Both the position numbers and the translations under genes were made by a program. The notes under the pieces were generated by a model. That model searched no databases. It was given only the letters and a program-made list of their open reading frames with translations, and was not told the origin of the DNA. This document shows, piece after piece, positions 45,335 through 57,916 of a stretch of DNA of 64,000 nt; the first letter of the stretch is position 1, and each line of letters starts with the position of its first letter. This DNA comes from Canna indica (lineage: Eukaryota > Streptophyta > Magnoliopsida > Zingiberales > Cannaceae): assembly GCA_034359265.1 (NCBI GenBank), contig CP136891.1:48166001-48230000 (forward strand), written 5' to 3'.

Positions 45335-48048
45335 TGTAATATCCAATATATTAATTCTAATTTTCATTTATTGTGTGTGGTTGTTAAACTAGCGGACTAG
45401 TTCGAGGTCGAGCCGAGTCGACTCATGTTTCGGTGCGAGCTCGGGTAAGTAGAAATATGTGTTATAGAAATTTTACTTGCATAGATAAATTTATTTAATT
45501 CTATGTTGTGTATGCATGATTGTTTAATTATGTGGATCTGCGCATGATGGTTGCTTGTAATTTAGCATGGGATTAGAATAGGATTAATTAAGTTAGCGGA
45601 TTCGGGTTCGACTCGAGGCGGATGCGGGTTTGATAAAGGGTTTAGTGGAGTTAGGGTTGAGGAGGGAGTATAAAACCCCCTCCCCTTGGCTTGCGGCTCT
45701 CCATTGGAGCCTCACAAATTTGATTGAAGAGAGGAGCCGCCAGCCAGCCAGCCGCCCCTCTCCTTCCCCTTGGAGCCGCCGCCCTCAAGAGCCGAGCCGT
45801 CGAACCTTCCCCTCTCCTTCATGTCCTTCTTCCTTCCCTTTGGAGCCGAGCCTAGAGGAGCCACCGAGCCCTTCCCCTCCCTTTACCACTCTTCCTCTCT
45901 CTTCAAGCCGGCGGCTTGAGGAGGAGCCGTCGCCCCTTCTTCCCCCTTCTTGAGTCGAGCCGCCATCTCTTGAAGATGAATTTTGAGGGTTGTCATCCAG
46001 GATTTCTTCTCTCATCATCCTTCCTATTCGGGTGAGTGGTTTTACCACTCCTTTTTCGGGTTCTCTCGTAATCTTGAGCCTATTTGGGCATCTTCTTGTT
46101 TCTTGTGATTTTCGTCGAATCGTGGGTTTGTTCGCCGTGTTCTTGTGCCGATTTGTGTGAGGAGGGCCCGAGATCCTCCTCTTGTGGCTCGGCAGCCCTA
46201 GGTTTACCCTAGGGGTGCTCGGCCAAGGGTGAAGCAAGGGTGCCCTCGAGGTGTTCGATGAAATGCCCAAGTGAGCGATCTTGTTCATCTTGAAGTTTAT
46301 ATCTTGATTTGCTTGCTTATTTAGGTTCTTGAATTGTGGTTGCATGTCTTAGATTTAAATCTGTAATTTTTGGGTTAGAAATCATGTTTTATAAATTAAG
46401 ACATTGATGTTGATGCCATGAAGGTTCTTGAAGAAGTGTTCTTGATCATGATGCTTGTTTCATGATTCAGGTGTTGTTGATACTTGTTAGTCTTGTTTAA
46501 TAATAATGAAATTTGAGAAATTTATCTCAAGATTGGTATTCTGTTTAATGATAATTAAGAATCTAATTTCTGTAAATTTTGGATTTATTTTCATGCTATG
46601 TTGAAAAACTTAATGTTGCTGGAATTTCATGCTGAGATAATGAATCTGTGCTGTTTTTAAAATACTTGCTGTGATGTATGTATTTCTCTGAATATAGTTG
46701 TGTAACCTATTGTTTCGACCAGAAAATATAGTTTGGAAACATAGGACACACTCTGGAAATCAGATTCGGGTTAGATACATCAGTATCGGTCACAACAGTA
46801 AGCTAAAACAAAACCCTAATCTTGGTGATTTAAATTTTAATTGCATAATTAAAATTGGACAAAGGGTCAGCATAATTTGTTACGAACCAACAAATAAAGT
46901 TTATGCATGAAATAAAACCACACGAGTTTATGACATTACGGGTCTAGAAGTTGGGGTCGGGTATTGGGGTGTTGAAATGCTTCTCAATGAGGTTGACACC
47001 CCTAAGACACCGTATGAGAGACTTGACTTAGGTCATGTTGCGCCATATCTTTATGAATTACGGAGAGGCTCGTTGAGGAGCCGGATTGCGGGCTAGGCCG
47101 GGAAGGTTGGATGGCTAATTCTCAACCTGTGGAATAAGTTTGGATGGGCAAATCTCAAATGTTCTAGTTTGGCCTCATGGGATAAGTTCGGAGGGCCTAC
47201 CCGATTATTCCTGTGATATCTTAAAGGGGTAAGTTCGGAGGGTCTACCCGATTACTCCTATGATATCTTAAAGGGGCAAGTTTGGATGGGCAATTCCCGA
47301 TTGTTCCTTCACATCTCGCGGAGCAAGTTCGGAGGGCCTTCTCGATTGCTCCCAAGTTTCTTTATACTAGGATAAGCTCAGAGGGCCTTCCTGATTATCC
47401 AAGTATGTTTTGTTGCCTTAGGGCATGGTAGGCTTAGACCTATTAATCTTCACCGTTTGGGTGTTGGTTGTCTTCGAGCAGGTGGTGGCCTGATGGCCTA
47501 TTAGCTGGTCACTCCCTTGTAACATTTTCCTGCTTGAGTCAGAGGTTTTGCTTTATGCATTATATTTGTGTTGGTTATCGTGGGGGTTGGTAGAATCGCT
47601 CACTGAGTTCTTTGAACTCACCCGTTGTCGTTGTTTTGTTTTGAAAAGCCTGACCGGTGAGATGGGCTGGAGCACTTGGCGCGGCTGGAGGGCAGAGGAG
47701 TTACATTAATCTCATAGCAGTCCTAGTTGGGGGTCGTAGTCGAGTTTTGGTAGTTAGTCATGCACTTATGTTTTAGTGTTTTGGAATTGTAGTCCCTTGG
47801 GGACATTTATGTCTTTATTTCAGATTTCATTGTAATTGAACAGCTAAACTTGTTTTGTTATTTCTACACTTTATATTTTGCTAAACTTACTTATAATGAA
47901 TTCTAGTTTTGGTTTTTCATTTGAAATAAAACTTGTTTACTTCTTTTCGCTATGTTCTATTGTTGAGTTAGCATGTGCATGATTTAGGCTGCAGGGTATA
48001 GGCATGTATACCCTGGACGGTCACGTGACCCTGAGTTGGGGCGTGACA
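45335..48048 (+). repeat. Chromovirus solo LTR (G1/G2 family) inside copia C3
   Basis: 2714 bp from TGTAATATCC to GGGGCGTGACA, colinear with the G1 and G2 LTRs. CCCTG precedes and CCCTA follows (one mismatch in a 5-bp duplication). It has gagtataaaaccccctcc (45666-45683) as promoter, the GC-rich leader (45730-46000) and the 'tcggagggcctacccgatt' repeat units (47190-47400). No internal domain is present, so it arose by LTR recombination. Confidence 0.9.
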
Positions 48049-48053
48049 CCCTA

Positions 48054-49613
48054 TTAGTCACTATGTCTCATTCACTCATCTCTCACCATCATTTTGTGAG
48101 TTTGCATTGTCCTTGTCTACTGTCTCCATTCCTAGGACTTATCAGGAATCTCTGCTCTACCCTAATTGGAAACATGCTATGGATGAGGAGATGAATGCTC
48201 TCAGGACTCGACACACTTGGGATCTTGTAAAATTACCGCATGGCGTCATACCTGTAGCTTTCAAATAGGTCTTTACTGTGAAATATCTGCCGGATGGATC
48301 AATTGAGCGCTACAAGGCCCGTCTTGTTGCAAAGGGTTTCACTCAAAAATATGGGGTAGATTACTTTAAGATTTTTTCACTAGTGGCTCGGCTCAATTCT
48401 GTTAGGATTATCATCTCTATGACAATTAATCTCGGTTGGAGCATGTTTTAGATGGATGTCAAAAATGTCTTTCTCTATGGTGATTTAACTGAGATGGTCT
48501 TCATGGAGCAACCTCTTGAATTTGTTGCTTAGGGGGAGAATTATATGTGCAGATTAAAGAAAACTATATATGAACTCAAGTAAAGTCCTCAGGCCTGGTT
48601 TGATAAGCATAGCAGAATTGCCTCAAAAAATTGGGCTTAAAGAGTGTAAGGCGGATCATTTTGTCTTCACTATGCATTCTTCTGCTGGAAGCATTATTAA
48701 TCTTGCAGTTGATAAAGAAGGGATTGATAGAGTAAAGGTTCACTTGAAAAAATATTTTGTCACCAAAGATCTAGGTCGTCCAAAATATTTTTTAGGCATT
48801 GAATTTGCTTACAATTCTACGGGAGTAGTTTTATATCAGAGGAAGTACCCCATGGATCTTCTCAATGAAGTAGGCTTACTTGATTGTAAACCTATTGAAG
48901 TTCCTATTGAGTCTCAACTCACTCCGGCACTAGAGGGAGAAAATGATTTCGAGGACCCAGCAAGATTTCGTAGATTGGTTGGAAAATTAATATATATCTT
49001 ATTGTGACTCGACCAGATATTTTTTTTGCAGTAGGAGTTGTAAGTCAATTCATGCATAAGCCAAAATGTATCCATTAATTGGAATACAGTGTTAAAGATT
49101 TTGCACTACATTAAGAAATCACCAAGCTATGGCTTATGGTATAAGAAAAATGGTCAAGGCTATTCTGATGCAGACTACGCTGGGTCTACTGATGATAGGA
49201 GGTCTACCATTGGATATTGCACCTATATATGTTGGAGAAAATCTGGTTACTTGGAGAAGTAAAAAATAGAATGTGGTAACTCGATCTAGTGTAGAAGCTG
49301 AATACAGGGTCATGGCGCACACAGCCTGCGAATTGATGTGGGTAGAAAATTTACTCAAAGAACTTGAAATCTCTCTTGATGAGCCAATGACTATGTATTG
49401 TGATAACCAATCTGCTATCTATATTGCCAACAATCCTATTTTTCATGAAAGGACCAAACACATTGAGGTTGACTGTCACTTTATTCGGGACGCAGTTCTC
49501 TCCAAGAAAATTGTCACTCCTCACACTTCATCTCAAGAATAGCTTGTCGATATCTCCATCTAGGCACTCGGCTATAATCGGTTCAAAATTCTTTGCAACA
49601 AACTGGGCATGAT
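48054..49613 (+). pseudogene. Copia C3 reverse transcriptase and RNase H, catalytic motif missing
   Basis: Segments: NWKHAMDEEMNALRTRHTWDLV, then ARLVAKGFTQKYGVDY, MDVKNVFLYGDLTEMVFMEQP, QAWFDKHSRI and KADHFVFTMHSSAGSIINLAV. Here the family continues with the catalytic YVDD motif and 'ITG'; instead the sequence goes straight to DKEGIDRVKVHLKKYF. Then FLGIEFAYNSTGVVLYQRKY and FRRLVGKLIYI follow. The RNase H part (49273-49542) has SSVEAEYRVMAHTACELMW, MYCDNQSAIYIANNP and ERTKHIEVDCHFIRD. Many stops are present (e.g. after PVAFK and EFVA). Confidence 0.9.
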
Positions 49614-49627
49614 TAACATATATGCTA

Positions 49628-49777
49628 TGTTATTATATATACCTTTTGTTAGTTTGCTATGTTATTATATATGCTAGTATAGGTTTACTTATATTATACC
49701 TCGATCAAGACTATCTTACACTCTTGTAATCTATATATTTCTCCTCACACTGAGATGAATATTCTTGGGATTTAACA
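49628..49777 (+). repeat. Candidate 3' LTR of copia C3
   Basis: 150 bp starting TGTTATTATATATACC and ending GGGATTTAACA, directly after the RNase H end, with a cttgtaatctatata motif inside. A 5' partner was not found in the window, so this is tentative. Confidence 0.35.
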
Positions 49778-50141
49778 ATAAGCTTTGAGAAATACAAGTG
49801 AAAGAGAGGGGGAAAAGAACAAGCTTGCACTTCTAGTGCAAAGTATCGAAATGACAATTTGCAAATAAATATTTTGCATATTTCACCAAGGACGAATTCA
49901 GAGAGCAATAATTTAGAAATAATTACTGCTCTCTTCCATAAACAAGAGATCAAGCACATCAGTGGTGCAGTATTTCTACAACTACGATCTCCAACACATA
50001 CATCATCATGACCAACATCAGCGCAATATAAATAGTTCATATCAAAACTCCAAACAAATATTCAAGTAAAATATAATTGCAATCATCCTAGTAAGCAATA
50101 AGTCCAGCAATGAAAAATCAGAACTTCAATGGATGACTTAC
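49778..50141. other. CBL intron or 3' flank, no feature resolved
   Basis: I see no protein match. A short imperfect inverted repeat (gagagcaataatt / aataattactgctctc) lies at 49896-49933. The missing last CBL exon should lie in or left of this stretch but was not recognised. Confidence 0.4.
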
Positions 50142-53100
50142 TTTAAGCATGGAAGAGTCATATTCCTCATCAAAAATGGGCATTGTTTAATAAATTCTTT
50201 CAGTTCATCAAGATCTATCATCCCATCTTCTTTTAAATCTGCTTGAGCAAAAGTCTACGAAAAATAGAGCAAAAGGAAAGTTAAATTACAATGTCTCTTG
50301 TGTCAATAGATCGAACAAGGAAGTATTGTGTCAAATAACTTAAATTTCACCTTATCAACCATTGTCTCAACAATATCATCCGAAAGAAAAAGATCAGATT
50401 CATTGAAAAGAGCAAGAACCATGTCCTTCAGCTATTGGAAATAAAAAGAAATGTGAAATGATACTCATTCTTAATAATTTTAACAACAGGGAACAATCAA
50501 AATGACCTAATATGGTGAATGATCAATTTTCTAATATACAAGGAAATTAGGTATAATTTCTCTTGTTTCGGTCAACATGCTTGCTGAGTCAGTGAAAAAG
50601 GAGGCGATAGGGATGGCGACCATCCCCAAGCCGAAAAAACCTCCCGATCCGTCGGATTTGAAGGGCGGGAGGGGATCTTGGTCTGAAGGCGGTCAATCTG
50701 CATCTGAGAGGGACCTGGGCTTGGCTGGAAAAGATGAACGGGGGCTGAGATCAAATAACTGGAGGAAGGCAGGTAATGCTGAAGGGAACTATAGAAATCA
50801 GCTAGCCTCTTGGGCTGGTCTTTTCAGATTGGCAAGGAAAGAAGGCGGATGGAAGAAATCTAAGGAGCTGAGTGAGAAAATTGAGAAGATCCAAGAGAAC
50901 TCGAAGGGGAGAGTCTTCATATCGGAAGAGGACCTGGAGACAGTGAGGTACGATTGTAAATTCATTCTTTACGGGAAATTTTTTGGTAGAACTCCACTAT
51001 TGGAGGTGGTCAGGAGCTTAATGCCAAAAATTTGGAGATTGAAAGCAGAATGTAGGGTGATTGATTTAGCAGCAGGGTTTTTCGCCTTCAAATTTATATG
51101 TGAAGAAGACTACTGGAGGATTTTATCGGAAGGACCGTGGTTTCTAAGGGGCCAAGCACGTTCTTTGATCCCATGGAAAGAAATGTTTCAGCCTTTGAGA
51201 GAGGTAATCTCAGAAGTACCTGCCTGATTCAGCTTCCGGGTTTGCCTTTCGAGTTTATGCACAAAGAGATTCTTTCGCAATTAGCTGCTGCTGTGGGTAA
51301 ACCTGTGAGAATTGACAATCATACATTATCTGGAGAAAGAGCAAAATTTGCGAGAATCTGTGTGCTTAAGAAAACCGGTGGAACATGGGATATGGATAGA
51401 CACTAAGAATGAAAGTTTTTTTCAGAGTATTGTGTATGAAAATCTCCCAAAGATGTGCTATAAGTGTGGTAAGATTGGGCATTCTGAAATTGAATGCCTT
51501 GAGAAGATGGACAGTGGCAAGGAAAGTGAAAAGTAAAAGGAGGATAACTTTCTTAGTAATGTTGGAAAGGAGGGAGGAAATAATGTGAGTGGGAAGAAGG
51601 TAGACAAAGTCAGTGAGGAATTGTTTGGTCGCTGGATACAAGTGCAGAAGAAGATGAGGAATGCAAATAGGGGTAAGGGAAGGAATGAAACCCTTACGAA
51701 TAACTCCTTTGTGGTGTTGAATAATCCAACTTTTGAGGAAGTTGGGACAAAGGGAATAAAAGAAAAGGGGAGTGGCAGTGGTTCAATGTTAGCTGAAAGA
51801 GTAGAGGAGCCTGTTATAGTTGAGAAAACAGTGATGAAGAAGATTAATAATTGGCGGAAAGTAACAGAACAAAGTGGTTCTAAGAAAGGTGAAGAAAGCA
51901 AAAGGGATGAAATGTTGATAGAGATAGTGGAAAAAACAAAGGAGATTGAGTTGCTGAATTTTGAGGCAACTGAAATGGAAATGGAGGCTGATAGAAATGA
52001 GATAGGAAAAAAAGAGAAAGGAATGGACTTGCAGTTACTATCTGAAAAGCTGAGTAGTTCTTTTTCAAATATCCTGAATAATGAGTTTGCTAAAGATGAT
52101 TTCCTTGAGATGAAAATTGTCCTGGAGAGCTCAAGAAATGGGGAGAGAAAAGTTCAGAGAACAAGTAGGCTATCAGGAAACATGAAAAGTAACAAAATTG
52201 TTAATGTTCCAATTGATTTCAAAAACATTAGACTGAAGAAAAGAAGACACTCGAAGGAGACCGGTGCTTTGGGGGACGAGGGTGACCCATTTGAAAGTGA
52301 GAAGGGGGGAAATTAGGATGAAACCAACAAATGAAGATAATAAGTTAGAATATTAGAGAGGTGAAAAAGAAGATAGCTAGTGATTATCTCCGGTCACTAG
52401 TGAGATTGAAGAATATAGACATTATTCTGATATTGGAATCTCATCTAGAGGAAGAAGAAGCAGACCAATTTTTGAAAATGAGAAGTAGAGAATGGGAAGG
52501 TGAGGCTGTAGGAAGTAAAGGAAAATCTAGGGGCCTAATTTTGCTCTGGAGGAAGAATAGAATCAAAGGGAAGGTTGTACATAAAGACTACCTGTCAATT
52601 AATGTTGATTTCGAGATTGTGTCTGGCAAATGTTTTCCACTTTCAGGAATTTATGCAGATAATAACAGTAGGAGAAGAGGTCTTCTATGGAAAAGGTTTG
52701 AGGAGCTGAATGTATTAGGGATTCCTTAGCTGTTGCTAGGGGATATGAATTGTATTACCGAAGCTAATGAGAAAAGAGGAGGAAGATCATTTGTAGAAAG
52801 ACATGCTTCCACTGATTTCATAAATTTTACAAGAAAAGTGGGCCTATGGGATGCTGGCTTCAAGGGGCCAATGTTCACTTGGTCAAATAAAAGACAAGGA
52901 TCTGAGAAGATTACGACAAGGCTTGACAAGGCTTTTTCAATACATAATGGCTTCAATGGAATTATAATATTGATGTTGAACACCTCAATATGATAGATTC
53001 AGACCATAGACCAATATTGGTCCAGTGTGAGAATAATAGAGTAACAGGGAGATGGAAGAAAAAGAAAAACTTTGTGTTTGAAGATTTTTGGCTTGAATAT

Positions 53101-56100
53101 CCAAAGATGAAGGAGATTGTGAAAGAACATTGGGGCAGCAATAACGGGGACATGGAATGTATGATGGATAGTTTGGAAACACTAAAGGAAAAGTTGATGG
53201 TTTGGAATAGGGAAGAAGTTGGCATCTTAGAGAAAAGGCAGAGAGAATGTAATAAGAAATTGAAGGACCTGGAAATGAAATATGAATTGGGAATGTTAGC
53301 TGAGGAGGACCAAAGAAACATTAGAGTTGTTTCAATGGAATTGGCAGCTTTGAATAGACAGATAATGCTAAAGTGGTGGTCAAAGTCAAGGAAAATGTGG
53401 ATAGAGGGAGGTGACAAGAACACTAAATTTTTTCACAGTTGAGTGAAATTGAGCAAAAGATAGAGTAGAGTGGATAAGTTAATGGTAGAGGGAAGAGTAG
53501 TTTCGGATGAAAAGGAAATGGTCAAGCAGGTTGCAAAATGGTATGAAGACTTGTGGAAAAGGGAAAGAGAAGGGGATGAAACATTTGAAATTCTTGCTGA
53601 GCTGAATTGGAACAAGATAACCGTGAGGAAAGCAGATGTTTGATGAAGGAATTCAATGCTGAAGAGATTTGAAAAGCAGCTAGTGGTCTTGGTAGAGGGA
53701 AGAGTCCAGGAATGGATGATTATGTTCTAGAATTCTACCTACAAAACTGGGAGGTGGTAGGAAAAAGAATTATGGTGGAAATGAATAAGTTTCAAATAAG
53801 CAACATATTACCTAAAGGATAGAATGACACATTGTTGGTAATGATACCTAAGAAGGAGAGGGTAGATAGGATACCTGATTTTAGGCCAATAGCACTATGC
53901 AATGTGTTATATAAAATTCTGACAAAGACCTTAGCTAATAGAATAAGGCCTCTTCTGCAGAAGATAATTAGTCCTGAACAGGCAGCCTTTGTCCCTGGTA
54001 GACAAATACAGGACAAAGTATTGATAGTTGCTGGATAAGACTGGTGGGAAATGGCCCAATATTCTTGTGAAGCCAGATCTTCAAAAAACTTATGACAGGG
54101 TGAGATGGAGGGCAGTGTACGCAACAATGGATTGCATGAGTTTTTCAAAAAAGTTCATAGAGTGGGTGGCTGGATGTATTGAAAAGGTGAGATTCTTTTG
54201 TAGAATGAATGGGGAGGTGTCAGATTCCTTCAAAGGATTTAAAGGAATTAGGCAAGGTGATCCAGTATCACCTTACCTATTTATAATAATGGAAGAACTA
54301 TTATCGGTTCTTGTTAAAGGCTTTGTAAGAGAATGAAGAATTAAGCCTTTCATGTGTAAGGGTTTTGAACTAAGTTACCTGTGCTTTGCAGATGATCTAG
54401 TTTTCTCTATAAAGGCTGATAAGAAATCCTTGAAAGGCCTAAAGGACTGTCTGGATCTGTATTGCAATATTACTGAGCAGAAGGTCAACAAGGAGAAGTC
54501 AGAAATACTTTTTCCAAAGAAATGTAAACCAGAAGTAAAACATATGATATGCCAGATTCTGGGTATGAAAGAGGGAGGTTATCCAATGCAGTACTTGGGG
54601 GCTCTTCTCTCACCAAGGAAGATAGAAAAAAGGCAACAAAACAAGGTCTTTGAGAAGATAATGGCAAGGATGAATATCTGGGGAAGAAACTTCATTTCTC
54701 AGGCAGGTAAGGTGGTATTAATTAATTCAGTCATTAACTCTATTCCAAAATACAACTTGATGACATCTTGGCTGACTGATAAGGAAGTGAATAAAATTTC
54801 TGTTGAGACAAGAAAATTTTTCTAGTTTAGCAGTAAGGAGAAAGGAGCCAGTTTGGTTAGTTGGGAGAAAGTAACAAAAAACAAATGTTTTGGGGGTTTG
54901 CGAATTAAGGATTTGCTGATTATGAAGAGGACAATGATGGCAAAAAGATTGTTACCTCTACTGAATAAAGAAGACACTGTGTGGAATAAGCTATATAGAA
55001 GCAAGTATGAGAATTTTCATCATTGGGAGAAATGTGGAAAAAGGAAGAAGTCTGATCAATTGAGGGCAATTGAAGTGTGTATGATGAATTTAAGAGAAGG
55101 ATTGGTAAAGTCAATTGCAGAAGGAAAAGAGACTAGCATATGGAATGATGCCGGGATGAGTGAGATACCACTGAACAAGTGGCCAACATTTGTTAATATG
55201 GAAGAGCTAAAAGGTTTCAACATGGTAGCTGAGCTGATTCAGGAAGGGGAATGGAACGAAGGGTTGATTGAAAAATGTTTTGCTAATCCTCTGAAAGAGA
55301 GAGTAATGGCAGTACAGATTGACAGAGAGAGAAGAATGGACAGTTGGGTGTGGAAGCATAATTGGAAAGGGACTCTATCAGTGAAGGAGGCCTACTACAT
55401 GAGGCAGAAAGAGGTGTGTTCTGAAAATAACAAAGTGGAGTGGAAATGGATAAGGTCATTGCAAGTGCCTGAGAAAATAAAGGTTTTCATCTGGAAACTT
55501 ATATGGAATAGGTTACCTACATCAGATTGGTTCTCTAGATTTTCAGGTAAAGAAACAGAGAAATGTTATGTATGTGAAATGGGTACTGACAGTGCAAATC
55601 ACTTATTATTTGAATGTGATCATGCTAAGGAGGTATGGAAACTGATAGAACAAAAGCTGGGTATTATTTTCAGTAACAGAGTGAACTGGGGAGATGGAGG
55701 ATGGTTCTGTGAAGCAGAGGTTTTTGAGAAGGAATCAGCTAGAAGGCTACTAGCTTTAATGGCAAATGTAATCTGGATGTTGTGGAAGAACAGAAATAGA
55801 ATGAAGTATGAAAAGAAAATATGGGGGATAGAATGGATTTTCAATAAGGCCTATACTGCGACAATGCACTTTGAAGAGGCAAAGGTAAAGGGTTCTAAAA
55901 GTAATCAGAGACTTCTTTCTGAAAAAAATTATATTGATACTATTTTTTCAGCTGAAGTAGCAGATGATAATTATCTTCTGAAATGTGATGCAGCCTGGAA
56001 AGAAGAGTTTAGTGCTGGCTGTGGCTTTGTGCTCTATAAAGGAAGAAGGAGAGTTTTGCAAGATAGGGGAATGGAACATGCTGGTAATCCTCTTGTTGCA

Positions 56101-57916
56101 TAAATGAAAGCAGTATGGTTCGCAATGAACAAAGTGAAGAAAAAGGGCATAAAAGAAGTATCAGTAGTATCTGACAGTGAACTGACTGTGAGAATATTGA
56201 AAGATGAAGTCGAAGTACCATGGGAAGTGAGTGGTCTAACAAGGAGGATAAAAATGTTGGCAGAGGAAATCAAAGTTGTAAGATGGGATCATTTTAGAAG
56301 GGAGATGAATTTTGAAGCACATGAACAGAGCAGTGTATGCTGAGGAAATCAGTAATAAAGTTGTTGAGGTACTAGAAGTTGAGGAGGGAAGGTTTGGTTT
56401 TGAAAACTGTTTTGTAGAAACTGATGTAATAGATACTGTGTTTAGTAATAAAATTCCTTACGTATACTTAGGGGAATATGAGAGCAGGTCTGGAGCAGTA
56501 GAGGAGTGCACGACCATTGGTCCAATGCCTCTTCATATTTGTTATGGGGATGTAATCTGACCCTGATAGTAAGTTTTTTTGTTGAAGAAAAAAAAATTCT
56601 AATATACAAGGAGCAAAAATTTAAAATAGTTACGGATGAAAGCAACATTGCATAAGTTAATTAGACCTTTTAGGTAATAATGGAAAACAACTTTCCATAA
56701 AAGAGAAGAATTTGCATAAATCTTACACAACTTATTAAGTAAGAAAATGAAATACTAGTATTCACCAGTTCCAGAAAATGCATGCATACTGTTGTGCCAA
56801 GATGTGACAACCATCCGACTAAAGCATAACATCTCATAAGGTTATTTTGTTAATTTGCAAGAAGAAAAATCATTAGCAAAACCATTATAATATCTCTTTT
56901 TCTTTGTTTACCAAAAAAAAAAATTATATGTAATAAAGAAAAATTGTTCAGTAAACTGTAAACTATATGAAACATCAACAGTACTAACTAAAACAATCAA
57001 ATGAATGACTTCTAGCAAAGCATAATAAACTGACTAGTAAACTCAACCTAAATAAGAAATAAGGAAGAAAACTGACCTCTTCACACTCAATGTACCCAGT
57101 TTGTCTTAGATCATACAATCTAAATGCAACTGCAAAATATACCACACAAATACATAGCATATGAACAAACCCCTAATAGTTAGGTAATTACAAAAATCAA
57201 AGTCAATTTCTTTATGGAAGCAAAACAATCAAGTCATGATAACAATCAACGGATAAATAATAAAAAAGCATGTTTATTGCTATTTATTAATATAATCGAG
57301 GAGGGAATATTCATACAAAAAAGAAAAACATACATTTAATTTTCTCCACTTCTAGAGCATCTGGATGAAAGACACTAAGGGATCGAATAAATTGTGCAAA
57401 CTCAATGACCCCATTGCAATTGACATCAAATACCTCAAATACCTGCGAAACAAGAAATCGACGAATTGAATTCTGAAGACACTTTGTAGTTTGTACCAAA
57501 CTTACTTATCATTGTATATTGATTTGGGAAACAAAAGCAATTTATCTAGAGCATGGATATTTTACACTGGTGAGACATAAGAATATTAGGGAACGAAACA
57601 ATCCATTGTAAGAAAGTAAAAAAAACATTAGCCACAAAAGAAACAAGAATAACAAAATAAAAAAGAAAGACTTACTTTGTTTGCAAAGAGATTTTGTTTC
57701 TTGGTCCTGAACAAAGCAATCTGGAACTCTTCCAGCTGCTTATAAGTTGTTCATTTAAGTTAACTAGGAAGACCTTGAAGAGACTAACCAAGCAGATGAA
57801 TAAATTAAGATCACTAGAAAAGAGGATACCTTGTGGATAAGCCCATCTTTGACAACTGACCCGCTTAAATTTTTAAACAGATCATATAATGCTTCTACTT
57901 CATTAATTTACAGTAA
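50142..57916 (-). CDS. CBL: Calcineurin B-like (CBL) calcium sensor, partial, possibly decaying
   Basis: CBLs bind calcium through EF-hands and recruit CIPK kinases to membranes. Six minus-strand exons are visible: 57830-57916, 57676-57735, 57334-57442, 57077-57129, 50351-50431 and 50142-50254, with GT-AG borders. Together: [124 protein letters not shown] and [10 protein letters not shown]. Exon sizes 60, 109, 53, 81 and 113 nt chain in phase. The first visible exon is 87 nt and has an in-frame TAA before INEVEAL, explained by an extra 4 bp; an internal acceptor at 57897 would restore the frame. One EF-loop has Gln for the usual Glu at position 12. The N-terminal exon and last (FPSF) exon are not found. 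A LINE fills intron 57076-50432. Confidence 0.8.
50613..52316 (+). pseudogene. LINE ORF1 (DUF4283 plus CCHC), frameshifted
   Basis: The first frame gives [19 protein letters not shown] and a DUF4283-like region ([20 protein letters not shown] to [20 protein letters not shown]). It stops at 51227; the next segment ([29 protein letters not shown]) is in another frame, and a third frame carries [20 protein letters not shown], a CX2CX4HX4C knuckle (51450-51500). A TAA at 51534-51536 interrupts that frame, which then runs on as a charged tail to 52316. ORF1 proteins of plant L1 elements bind the element RNA. Confidence 0.88.
52361..56560 (+). pseudogene. LINE ORF2 (endonuclease, reverse transcriptase, RNase H)
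   Basis: The endonuclease part has [36 protein letters not shown], a TAG stop, [18 protein letters not shown] and DSDHRPILV after a frameshift near 52985. The RT has [59 protein letters not shown] and [11 protein letters not shown] (catalytic ADD, about 54376-54408). The zf-RVT segment is [20 protein letters not shown] and [19 protein letters not shown] (55460-55620). The RNase H has [20 protein letters not shown] and [12 protein letters not shown]. Stops at 52727, 53443, 54334, 54823 and 56101 plus shifts show it is inactive. Confidence 0.92.
56613..57076 (-). other. Rest of the LINE-bearing CBL intron
   Basis: Intron sequence right of the LINE up to the donor at 57075-57076. AT-rich, no feature seen. 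Confidence 0.6.

Larger units (their letters stand above)
50545..56596 (+). mobile_element. L1-type LINE with 16-bp target duplication
   Basis: A 6052-bp element inserted in the CBL intron, antisense to the gene. The 16-bp word TTCTAATATACAAGGA flanks it (50529-50544, 56597-56612), and it ends in a nine-A tail (56588-56596). It encodes an ORF1 with a zinc knuckle and an ORF2 with endonuclease, RT, zf-RVT and RNase H domains, all interrupted. The 5' end lies about 70 bp before ORF1, so it is full length or nearly so. Confidence 0.95.

Noticed and set aside
49711..50040. 109-codon minus-strand ORF left of the CBL exon
   Set aside because: Cys-rich but without a known domain; it overlaps the candidate copia LTR and does not supply the expected last CBL exon.
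57311..57499. 62-codon ORF with an EF-hand as a separate small protein
   Set aside because: It is CBL exon 57334-57442 read through into introns on both sides; splice sites bound the real exon.
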